NCBI GenBank assembly: GCA_035384605.1
Contig: DAOOIV010000034.1
Span: forward strand, 1 to 45,577
Direction: 5' to 3'
Source of the DNA: Phycisphaerae bacterium
GTDB taxonomy: Bacteria > Planctomycetota > Phycisphaerae > UBA1845 > PWPN01
DNA: 45,577 nucleotides
A program made the position numbers and the translations under genes. Below, one piece after another: positions 33,660 through 41,660 of the stretch (position 1 is its first letter; each line of letters opens with the position of its first letter). A model generated the notes under the pieces. That model ran no database searches, had not been told where the DNA came from, and saw only the letters and a program-made list of their open reading frames with translations.

Positions 33660-35075
33660 ATGCTGTTTAACAGCTTCATATTCGTTGGCTTCCTGTCGGT
33701 CGTACTGCCGCTGTACTACGTCTTGTCGCATAAGTGGCAGAACCGCATGCTGCTGGCGGCCAGCTACGTGTTCTACGGAGCCTGGGACTGGCGTTTCTGT
33801 TTCCTGCTCGCGGGTACGACGCTGGTCGACTTTCAGGTTGCCCGAGCGATCGATCGTACCGCCGACGAACGTCGTAGAAAACTGCTGCTCCTGCTGAGCC
33901 TCTCGTTCGGGCTGGGTGTCCTGGGATTCTTCAAATACTGCGGCTTCTTTGTGGACAGCCTGAACGATCTGCTGGCCTGCTTCGGACTGGGCCGGATGCA
34001 CTGGGCTGTCAAGGTCATTCTCCCCGTCGGCATCAGTTTCTATACTTTCCAGTCCCTCAGCTACACGATCGACGTATATCGTCGCCGGCTCAAGCCCGTT
34101 GATGGTCTCGTGGATTACGGCCTGTACGTCGCCTACTTTCCGCAGCTTGTGGCCGGGCCGATTGAGCGGGCGATCAACCTGCTGCCGCGGATCATGACAA
34201 AGCGTACCGTCGGTCCCGCGCAAATCGCCACCGCTGCGCAGCTCGTGCTCATGGGTTATCTCAAAAAGATTGCCATCGCCGACGCCGTGGCCCCCTGCGT
34301 CGAACAAATCTTCAGCCGGCCGACCGCGTGCTCCTCGCTGAAGCTGCTTCTCGGCGTTTATCTCTTCGCCGTCCAGATCTACTGCGACTTTTCCGGATAC
34401 AGCGACATCGCCCGCGGCGTGAGCCGATGGTTTGGTATCGAGTTGATGGTCAACTTCCGGCAGCCGTATCTGTCGGCCGACATCGTCGACTTCTGGCGCC
34501 GCTGGCACATTTCGCTTTCCACCTGGTTGCGCGATTACCTTTACATCCCGTTGGGTGGTAATCGTTGTGGCCGGCTGAAAACCTACCGCAACCTGATGAT
34601 CACCATGTTGCTGGGGGGGTTGTGGCACGGGGCCGCGTGGACCTTCGTCATCTGGGGAGGTCTGCACGGGCTCTATCTCAGCGCAGCCAAGCTGATCGGG
34701 ATTCGCCCAATGGAGCAGCAGATCCGTACGCCGCGCCAACTCGCAGCGTTCGGGCTGCGTGTTCTGGCGACCTTCCATCTTGTGTGTCTGGGCTGGGTGT
34801 TTTTCCGGGCCGGCAGCTTGGACGTGGCGTGGAGTTATCTGACTGGACTTGCTCAACTGACGACGGCCGTGGAGCTGCGGTTGGTTTGCGTCACGGGGTT
34901 CTACCTGACTCTGATGCTGTTGATTGATCTGCCTTGCTGGGTGAGGAACGAGGAGTATCCCTTGACCACCCGGACTCGCTGGTATGTCCGCGGGTTGGCA
35001 CAGGCGACGGCCGTGATTCTGATTTCCTTTGTCGGAGCCGGTCATGGAACGGCGTTCATCTATTTTCGCTTTTGA
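33660..35075 (+). CDS. MBOAT O-acyltransferase (AlgI-like)
   Basis: 471 residues, about ten to twelve membrane segments. Diagnostic blocks are FFKYCGFFVDSLN (90-102), LPVGISFYTFQSLSYTIDVY (121-140), YVAYFPQLVAGPIER (156-170), FWRRWHISLSTWLRDYLYIP (278-297) and the catalytic-His segment GGLWHGAAW (319-327, His323). AlgI-family proteins pass acetyl or other acyl groups across the membrane for O-acylation of exopolysaccharide, normally with an SGNH-type partner. Here the SGNH gene begins inside the last 32 nt of this gene, which indicates translational coupling. It could act on the product of the surrounding glycosyltransferases. Confidence 0.93.
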   Translation: MLFNSFIFVGFLSVVLPLYYVLSHKWQNRMLLAASYVFYGAWDWRFCFLLAGTTLVDFQVARAIDRTADERRRKLLLLLSLSFGLGVLGFFKYCGFFVDSLNDLLACFGLGRMHWAVKVILPVGISFYTFQSLSYTIDVYRRRLKPVDGLVDYGLYVAYFPQLVAGPIERAINLLPRIMTKRTVGPAQIATAAQLVLMGYLKKIAIADAVAPCVEQIFSRPTACSSLKLLLGVYLFAVQIYCDFSGYSDIARGVSRWFGIELMVNFRQPYLSADIVDFWRRWHISLSTWLRDYLYIPLGGNRCGRLKTYRNLMITMLLGGLWHGAAWTFVIWGGLHGLYLSAAKLIGIRPMEQQIRTPRQLAAFGLRVLATFHLVCLGWVFFRAGSLDVAWSYLTGLAQLTTAVELRLVCVTGFYLTLMLLIDLPCWVRNEEYPLTTRTRWYVRGLAQATAVILISFVGAGHGTAFIYFRF

Positions 35076-36195
35076 CACCCTCACCGGCCTGCCACGCGTA
35101 ACGGCCTCGCTGGTGCTGACGCTGGTGTTTTGCGCAGGGTTCCGCGCGGTACTCTACGCCGCATCCGACCGGCTTGATCGCATTCCCGCCCCGGCCATCT
35201 TCCAGCGATACATCGAGCTGGAGGATCAGATCATCAGCCGAGCCAAAACGCGCCCGAAGATCGTGCTTATGGGCAATTCGATGGCCCGCTACGGCCTGCT
35301 CGAAGATCAGATCGCCGCGGCGGCCGGTATGGCCCCTGCTGAGGTGGCGAATCTCGGCATTGAGGCGGGTCAGCCTTGGGACGCCTTATTCTTCTGGCGT
35401 CGAAATCCGGAGTTCTTCAGCGACGTTCGGCTGGTTGTCTACAACGTGGGATTCTCGGAACTGCAAGAAAGGTCGGTTCGACGCAGACTTGGCCATTTCT
35501 ACCGATTCAGCACGCTTCCCGAGAAGCTCACTGTGGATCGCTGGTCGGATCGTATGCTCATGACGCTGGATTGGGTCTGGCCTTACCATTCGGATCGCCG
35601 CGATCTGGTGACATGGGGTCTGGGGCTCTGCGGCGAATCCGATTATCTCCGGCCGGAAGCGATGCGCCCCGCATGGGAGCCGTCCAAAATGACCACGTTA
35701 CGGGCCCGTTGGCTCCCGCGACTTGAGAGCGCGAAGCCGCCCTCTGCGCCGGGCGCGTCCGTCGATCCTGAATGGACGCCCGCCGAGTGGCCCGAGGGAA
35801 CATCGCAGTGCCAGGTCAATCTTCTCACGCGACTGGTTGATCAGTGGCGACACGCGGGGATCAAGGTCCTATTGGTGGCCATGCCTGGCGCGACCGTCAT
35901 CCATCGGGCCAGGTTCTGCAATCAGGATGCACAGACGCGCCTGGCTCAGTTCAACGCAGCAATGTCCGCCATGACCGGCGGTGGTGTTGCCTACCTGTGC
36001 TGGCGAGACGGAGCCGAAGCCGGCCTGGATGACGCTGCCGACTTCATGGACGAATGTCACCTCACCCCGCAGGGGGCACGCAAGTTCACCTCGCTCATCG
36101 TGTCAAGACTGACGGCCATGGATTGGTTGCCCCCGCCGCCTCAAGCGTCGTCGCTGGCCGGCAACATCGGTTGGTACGGCTCTTCGGATCCGTAG
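35044..36195 (+). CDS. SGNH-hydrolase-like partner of the MBOAT acyltransferase
   Basis: 383 residues. A membrane anchor (about 18-40) is followed by an outer SGNH-type domain: nucleophile Ser79 in LMGNSMARYG, VYNVGFSELQ as a middle block, and the Asp336-x-x-His339 pair in DECHLTPQG. This arrangement fits AlgX/AlgJ/PatB/DltD-like proteins that place the acyl group on the polymer. ATG 35044 with GGAG 6 nt upstream is preferred over TTG 35029, and the gene overlaps the MBOAT gene by 32 nt. The tail after 350 is Pro/Gly-rich and probably disordered. Confidence 0.85.
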   Translation: MERRSSIFAFDTLTGLPRVTASLVLTLVFCAGFRAVLYAASDRLDRIPAPAIFQRYIELEDQIISRAKTRPKIVLMGNSMARYGLLEDQIAAAAGMAPAEVANLGIEAGQPWDALFFWRRNPEFFSDVRLVVYNVGFSELQERSVRRRLGHFYRFSTLPEKLTVDRWSDRMLMTLDWVWPYHSDRRDLVTWGLGLCGESDYLRPEAMRPAWEPSKMTTLRARWLPRLESAKPPSAPGASVDPEWTPAEWPEGTSQCQVNLLTRLVDQWRHAGIKVLLVAMPGATVIHRARFCNQDAQTRLAQFNAAMSAMTGGGVAYLCWRDGAEAGLDDAADFMDECHLTPQGARKFTSLIVSRLTAMDWLPPPPQASSLAGNIGWYGSSDP

Positions 36196-36270
36196 AAGAC
36201 AGGCTTGGCTGCGATATCAGGCCGAGATGTCGGGCGGATCCAACAGCAAAGAGGTTATCGGACGATCGTG

Positions 36271-36492
36271 ATGCGCAGCCGGATAAGTATGAAGTCCGGT
36301 ATTGTTGCCGCCGATCAATTTCGCATGCGCAACGGCGAGAGCCATTGTCGGGCAACGAGCAGATTCTGGCGTTGCCGGATCGTCTCAGGCGTGATTGTGG
36401 CCGCGTCTATCATGGTTCTGGTGGGGTTTGTGCTGCGATCTCGCGAGGTCCGGCAATTCTATTGGATGGTGGCAGGTTGGCTGTGGCCATGA
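36271..36492 (+). CDS. Possible small one-helix membrane protein
   Basis: 73 residues from ATG 36271. The N-terminal 37 residues are basic, a single hydrophobic helix follows (about 39-58, ending VLVGFVL), and the C-terminus is aromatic (REVRQFYWMVAGWLWP). No family is recognised. The ribosome-binding site is weak and other starts (36205, 36289) are possible. Its support is position: it fills the gap between the SGNH and GT-C genes on the same strand, and MBOAT/SGNH systems such as Dlt include a small one-helix protein with a conserved aromatic C-terminus. It could also be chance. Confidence 0.4.
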   Translation: MRSRISMKSGIVAADQFRMRNGESHCRATSRFWRCRIVSGVIVAASIMVLVGFVLRSREVRQFYWMVAGWLWP

Positions 36493-36523
36493 CCGTCGAC
36501 ATCCAAGCTCGGAGTCGGCATCT

Positions 36524-38593
36524 ATGAAACCCACTCCGGAGACGATCACGTGGCTGGTCGCTGCTCCAGCCATCGCGATCCCGTGTTTCCTCGCGCTCGG
36601 GGGGTTGCTGCGGCAGCGGTGGATTGGGGATGCCGACAAGCCTACGGCAGCACTTCTGTCGGCCGTGCTCGTAACCTCGGGCTGGATCGTAGCCTTTCAC
36701 CTCGTCGGATTCCTCCGTTTGCTTGGATTGCTGTCAGGTCTGTCCCCGGCCCTCATCACAGCGGCGTTCGTGGTGATCTTGGCCTTAACCTGGTTCGTCC
36801 TCGCATATCCGGTCCAATCACCTACGGCGGTGAGGTCGCCTCTGGCAACACCTGGCGACGTCTTTTCCGCGTCAGTTGGGTACCGGCGGACAAGCCGATA
36901 CCGGTACCCTTGGAGCAGGCGCAGGCCGCCAACCGAAACGGGCGCTCGTTCCCGGAACGCGTGGTCGGTGGCGATTCTTCTGGCGCCGGTTGTCCTCACT
37001 CATTTGATTCTCCTTGCTGAGGGACTCTCCAGAATGCCGGCGGGCCACGACGGTCTGAAGTATCGTCTGCCTCTGGTAGTCACCTGGCTGAAAGCGGACG
37101 CTCTGGTGATGCGACCGGATACTTGGTCCTTTTCGCTCCCGGCCAACGGTGAACTGATTCTCTGGTGGCTGCTGAAGGGGGGCTTCGAGCGTGTCGCCGG
37201 CGTGGCCTTCGGGCCGGCCTCGGTCCTCCTGGGACTGGCAGTCTGGTCGATCGTCCGATCCCTGAAGGGGTCGCGATGTGCGGCCGCCTTGGCCGTGGCG
37301 ATTCCGCTGTCCGCCCACTTGGTCACCTTCCAGGTATCACATGCCTACGTCGATGTCTTCGGGACTGCGTTTCTGGCAAGCGGCGTCGCGGCGTTTTTTC
37401 TTGCGATTGGTCCCGAACGTACTTTGGCGGCTCGAAGGGTTCTTGTGACTATCGCGGGGCTGGCCATCGGCATCGCCATGGGTACCAAGCCGGTCAACTG
37501 GATCTATGCGTTGGCCTTTGCTCTCATCTTCTTCGTTGTCCTTGTGAAGCGAAACCGGCGGAACAACGATCTTGCGTTTCTACTACCGGCGTTCATACTG
37601 GCTTGCCTGGCATGCTCGGCTTTCTGGTTCATCCGGGCGGGCCTGTTGACGGGCAATCCTTTCTATCCGGTACAGGTTGCCGTCGGCGATCGCGTGCTGC
37701 TGAGGGGGATCAGGTTCAGCGCATACTACGAGATGTATGAACAGAACGACGGTTCACTCTCGGCGATGTCTCAATCGCCACATCAGTGGCTTGCGACGAT
37801 AGCCAGAATCGCCGGATATGCGGTGACTCTTAACATGCTCTCGGGCAGCGTCGGCCCGCTGTTTGCCATGTGCGTGCCAATCGGGATGCTTGTGGGGGTG
37901 TTGATGCTGCTTGCCCGGGGCAGGCGAGCAACCCGGCGAAACCGGCTGACGATAGCGGTGCTGACGTTGTCGTCCCTTGCCCTGTGGACCGGGCCGCTGC
38001 AGCACTACGCAAGATTTGGCATCATCTATCTCCTCCTGGCGACGTGCATGGCCATGCCGGTCATCGGCTGGGCGGTGCGATACTGGCCCCGATTGACCGG
38101 TTTGGCCTTTCTCACGTCGACGGTACTTGCGTGCGCTCTGGTTGCCGGGCAGCCGGCTCGCGAACTCAGCAGGCGTCTGGCTTCCGGGGATTTCTCGCGA
38201 TCCGGCTTCTATGGCCTGCCGCCGCCCGTCGATCAGTGGCCCGACGGCACGCGCGTGATCAACCTTTCTGACTGGAGCGGGGCCAGCACTCTGACCTATC
38301 CCCTGTATGGTCGCGATCTGAAGAATGACGTAATCGATTACATGACGACGAAATCGCTGTTTCCGGAGCTGAAACCGACCGTGGAGCAGCTTCAGGAGCT
38401 GGGCGTTGATTTCGTATTCGTTCGCGAGCCTTTTCGCCGTGACTGGCCGACGGATCCGCGTCTGGAATTGGTGTACGACGATTCGGTTCAACTTCCGCCA
38501 AGTGACCCGCTACCACGTTCCCGCATCTACCGTGTGCCGCCGCCTGCTGCCGGAGAAAACAACGGGCTTGTTGTTGCCAACAGGCCGAATTGA
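36524..38593 (+). CDS. Polytopic GT-C-like membrane protein
   Basis: 689 residues with roughly twelve helices and a soluble C-terminal part after about 580. An Arg/Tyr-rich cytoplasmic loop (119-145) separates the first helices from the rest. The outer loop GHDGLKYRLPLVVTWL (174-189) places Asp176 like the catalytic Asp of GT-C enzymes. The tail (LQELGVDFVFVREPFRRDW) parallels that of the 3985-6072 protein, where the same place reads GVRYVFVGLAE. The reaction is probably sugar transfer from a lipid donor, perhaps made by the GT2. ATG 36524 has GGAG with 9-nt spacing. It is the last gene of the surface-glycan group. Confidence 0.8.
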   Translation: MKPTPETITWLVAAPAIAIPCFLALGGLLRQRWIGDADKPTAALLSAVLVTSGWIVAFHLVGFLRLLGLLSGLSPALITAAFVVILALTWFVLAYPVQSPTAVRSPLATPGDVFSASVGYRRTSRYRYPWSRRRPPTETGARSRNAWSVAILLAPVVLTHLILLAEGLSRMPAGHDGLKYRLPLVVTWLKADALVMRPDTWSFSLPANGELILWWLLKGGFERVAGVAFGPASVLLGLAVWSIVRSLKGSRCAAALAVAIPLSAHLVTFQVSHAYVDVFGTAFLASGVAAFFLAIGPERTLAARRVLVTIAGLAIGIAMGTKPVNWIYALAFALIFFVVLVKRNRRNNDLAFLLPAFILACLACSAFWFIRAGLLTGNPFYPVQVAVGDRVLLRGIRFSAYYEMYEQNDGSLSAMSQSPHQWLATIARIAGYAVTLNMLSGSVGPLFAMCVPIGMLVGVLMLLARGRRATRRNRLTIAVLTLSSLALWTGPLQHYARFGIIYLLLATCMAMPVIGWAVRYWPRLTGLAFLTSTVLACALVAGQPARELSRRLASGDFSRSGFYGLPPPVDQWPDGTRVINLSDWSGASTLTYPLYGRDLKNDVIDYMTTKSLFPELKPTVEQLQELGVDFVFVREPFRRDWPTDPRLELVYDDSVQLPPSDPLPRSRIYRVPPPAAGENNGLVVANRPN

Positions 38594-38629
38594 GTGCCTC
38601 ACCGCAGTCCAGTCATATCCCTTCTTATG

Positions 38630-38659
38630 CTGAAAGCGGACATCCCGTTGTGCTACAAT
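38630..38659 (+). promoter_or_regulatory. Candidate promoter for the TPR-peptidase gene
   Basis: CTGAAA (38630-38635), an 18-nt spacer and TACAAT (38654-38659), five of six to the -10 consensus. It lies about 65 nt upstream of the start in the gap after the glycan locus. Confidence 0.4.
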
Positions 38660-38723
38660 AACGTGGTGGCCGTGTTGTGACGACGGCCTGCGAGTGCGTC
38701 GGCTGTATCGGTAGAATGTGCGT

Positions 38724-41660
38724 ATGAGACCGCGCGATATGCCTTTTCGTCTGGCCCTGTTTTGTCTTTCAGGTCTTCTGGCTCGGTGCCCAATGCCGGT
38801 CATCTTTGCAGCCGACGTTCCTGCTAGCCAGGCGCCCCAGCCGCTGACCAAGCCGTCGCAAGACCTTCTGAAACAGGCTCAGGACCTCCTCGTCAGGGGC
38901 GCTTATGAAGAAGCGGCCAAGAATTTGGAGGAGCTGGCGGCAGATCCGGAGCAGGCCGTCGAAGCAGCCATCGGGCTGGCCGAAGCCCGCCGAATGGTGG
39001 GCCGGTACGCCGATGCTTTAGCCGTTCTCGAAAGAGTCAACGCCGTATCCTCCGATAGCTGGCAGTTGGCTCGCGCAGAGGTTCTGTCGGAGATCGGCCG
39101 TTACGGACAGTCCATCGAAGCGGCCGGCAAGGCTATTGAGCTTAATAGTCGCAACACCAGCGCCCGCCGACTGCTGGGACATTTGTACGAGATCACGGGC
39201 GACAGACTCAAGGCGATTGAAGCCTACGCGTGGTTTGAAGCCCTCCTGCGGAAAAGCTACCCGACCACGGCCGTTGCCCTGACCGATTCGGGTATTGCGA
39301 TCTACCGTCATGCGGTTCTCACTCGCAGTCCTCAGACCACCGCCCGGACGAAGTACGTTTTGCAGGAGCTGCTGCAACCGGCCGTGGAGCGTTTGGACAA
39401 GGAGTACTGGCCGGCGCTGCTGGCGTCCGGCGAGCTGCTGTTGAGCAAGTACAACCTGGAGCAAGCCGGCGACGATTTCAAAGCCGCCATCAAGATCAAC
39501 CCCAACCTGGCGATGGCACACGTCGGGTTAGGAACCATCGCTTTGGATCAGTGGGATTTTGAAAAAGCCGCTGAAGAGGCCGCCGCTGCCCTGAAGATCA
39601 ATCCGCACAGCCCCGATGCGCATTGCCTGCAGGCTCGTATTCACCTCCTGGAACGAAAGGATGCTGAGGCCGTCAAAGCCGCCGCCCAAGCACTGGACAC
39701 GAACCCGAATCACCTCGAAGCCCTCGGGATCCTCGCGGCCGCGCGCCTCCTTCACGGCGACAAAGCGGGCATGCAGGAGACCGTGAGCCGTGCCGAGAAG
39801 GTCAATCCCCGCAACGCCATCGTGCCCAACGAGGTCGCTTCCTGGTTGGCCATGCGAAACCAGTTTTCCGAGGCCGAGCCGTTGTTCAAAAAGGCGGCCG
39901 AGCTGGCTCCTGAGTGGGCCGATCCGCTGACCGGGCTGGGCATGCTCTACATGGAAACCGGCGACGAAGCGGCCGCCCGGCGGGTGCTCGATTCGTCGTG
40001 GAAACTTGACCCGTTCAACGAGAAAACCTTCCACACGCTGAATCTTCTGGATAAGCTCGAGAAGTTCGGCCACGAGGAGACCGAACACTTCATCGTCAAA
40101 TCCGCCGATGGCCCAGAGTCAATCATCAGACCCATGGTGGCCGCTTATGCTGAGGAGATTTACGCTCGCGTCTGCGATCAATACAACTACCGTCCGCCGC
40201 GCAAGACGATCATTGAGGTCTTCCCCGAGCACGGCAGTTTCGCCGTGAGGGTCACCGGCCGGCCGTTCCTGCACACGATCGGCGCGACCACCGGCCCGGT
40301 CATCGCCCTGGATGCCCCGCGAAGCGGCCCCACGAGCATGACCTTCAATTGGCCCACCGTGCTGCGGCATGAATTCGTTCACACGGTTACCCTGGCGGCA
40401 ACGGGGAATCGGGTTCCCCGGTGGCTGACTGAAGGGTTGGCCCAGCGCGAAGAGGGCAGACACTGGTCCTGGGAATGGTGCCAGATGCTGGTCATGGCCC
40501 TGCGCAGGGGAATGCTCTACGACCTTAACTCGATCGATTGGGGCTTCGTTCGGCCGAAACACCACGGCGGGCCGATGCTGGCCTATGCCCAAAGCGAGTG
40601 GATGGTGGACTACATCATCGAGCGTCACGGACAAGGCGCCATTGGGACCATGCTGGCGGGCTTTCGCGATGCCGCCCGGCAGGATGAGATCGTGCGGAAT
40701 GCCTTGGGCCAATCCCCCGAGGCATTCATGAGGGACTTTACCGCCTGGGCAAGCAAGCAGGCGGAATCGTGGGGTCAGCCGCTGGATCCCATACCTCCCA
40801 TTGAGGAAATCGACAGGAGGCTCGTCAGCGCCAAGGACGCCGAGAAGGTCGCACTCCTGGTTTCGAAAGCTGAAGCTCTGCTCGATAATCATGAACTTGA
40901 CGAGGCGGCCAAGGCCCTTCGCGATGCACGGAAGATCAATGACCGGGACGCACGCGTGCTCACCGTCATGGTGCAGACGTTGTGGGCCCAGGCTGGTCAG
41001 AGTGACAAGAAGAAGGAGGAGAAGCTGCGCAAGGAGTGCATAAAGGTTGCCGAGGAGCTCGCCAAGCGGGATCCCGACAATCCCACCGCCTGCTGGGTGC
41101 TCGGCAGTCAGGCCATCAAGGACCAGGATCGCTTGAGAGCCGTCGAGATGTTCGCCAGAGTTGTTGAGGCCCGTCCGAGGGATTTGTATTCGCGTTCTCG
41201 GCTCGCCGAGTTGTATATCGAGCTAAAGCAACCGGAGAAGGCCCTGGCCGAACTGATCGAGCTGGCCCGCCTTGACTCGAACGAAGAGAGCTATCCGTTG
41301 CGCGCCGCCCGCATCCATGCTGATGCCGGCAGGGGAGCCGAGGCCGTCGAGTGGTATCGCAAGGCCCTGATGGTGGCCCCGTATGACAAGGATACGCATG
41401 AGGCCCTCGGCCAGTTGCTCATGAGAGAACAGCGTTTCCTCGAAGCGATTGACGCCTTCCGCGTAGTGACCCAGCTCAAACCGGCCTCCGCCGAGGCCCA
41501 CAGCCGACTGGCGTTCGCACTATATCGTGCGGGCAGGACGGAGGAGGCCAAGGGTGCTGCGAAGCGGGCCGTCAGCCTCGATCCGCAATCCGACGCCAAG
41601 TCACTGCTCGAAGATCAGCCCCGTTCATCCTCACCGTCTGTCTCACCCCCGACGAGGTAA
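38724..41660 (+). CDS. TPR protein with an embedded gluzincin (HExxH) peptidase domain
   Basis: 978 residues. An export signal spans about 8-31 (ending VIFAAD). Tetratricopeptide repeats fill about 45-445 (EQAGDDFKAAIKINPNLAMAH; FEKAAEEAAAALKINPHSPDAH). A peptidase-MA-like metallopeptidase domain lies at about 452-765, with HEFVH (549-553) and the third ligand Glu570 in WLTEGLA. A second TPR block runs from about 790 to 970. The order TPR-peptidase-TPR suggests a secreted or periplasmic protease held in a complex; substrates are unknown. ATG 38724 and GTG 38718 are both possible. The 3' end overlaps the opposite-strand diguanylate cyclase gene by 46 bp. Confidence 0.9.
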   Translation: MRPRDMPFRLALFCLSGLLARCPMPVIFAADVPASQAPQPLTKPSQDLLKQAQDLLVRGAYEEAAKNLEELAADPEQAVEAAIGLAEARRMVGRYADALAVLERVNAVSSDSWQLARAEVLSEIGRYGQSIEAAGKAIELNSRNTSARRLLGHLYEITGDRLKAIEAYAWFEALLRKSYPTTAVALTDSGIAIYRHAVLTRSPQTTARTKYVLQELLQPAVERLDKEYWPALLASGELLLSKYNLEQAGDDFKAAIKINPNLAMAHVGLGTIALDQWDFEKAAEEAAAALKINPHSPDAHCLQARIHLLERKDAEAVKAAAQALDTNPNHLEALGILAAARLLHGDKAGMQETVSRAEKVNPRNAIVPNEVASWLAMRNQFSEAEPLFKKAAELAPEWADPLTGLGMLYMETGDEAAARRVLDSSWKLDPFNEKTFHTLNLLDKLEKFGHEETEHFIVKSADGPESIIRPMVAAYAEEIYARVCDQYNYRPPRKTIIEVFPEHGSFAVRVTGRPFLHTIGATTGPVIALDAPRSGPTSMTFNWPTVLRHEFVHTVTLAATGNRVPRWLTEGLAQREEGRHWSWEWCQMLVMALRRGMLYDLNSIDWGFVRPKHHGGPMLAYAQSEWMVDYIIERHGQGAIGTMLAGFRDAARQDEIVRNALGQSPEAFMRDFTAWASKQAESWGQPLDPIPPIEEIDRRLVSAKDAEKVALLVSKAEALLDNHELDEAAKALRDARKINDRDARVLTVMVQTLWAQAGQSDKKKEEKLRKECIKVAEELAKRDPDNPTACWVLGSQAIKDQDRLRAVEMFARVVEARPRDLYSRSRLAELYIELKQPEKALAELIELARLDSNEESYPLRAARIHADAGRGAEAVEWYRKALMVAPYDKDTHEALGQLLMREQRFLEAIDAFRVVTQLKPASAEAHSRLAFALYRAGRTEEAKGAAKRAVSLDPQSDAKSLLEDQPRSSSPSVSPPTR

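Noticed and set aside
32850..35084. 744-codon open frame on the minus strand opposite the methyltransferase and MBOAT genes
   Set aside because: The translation is Gln/His/Arg/Pro-rich with no domain, and the opposite strand encodes two clear families. It is an antisense shadow typical of GC-rich DNA.
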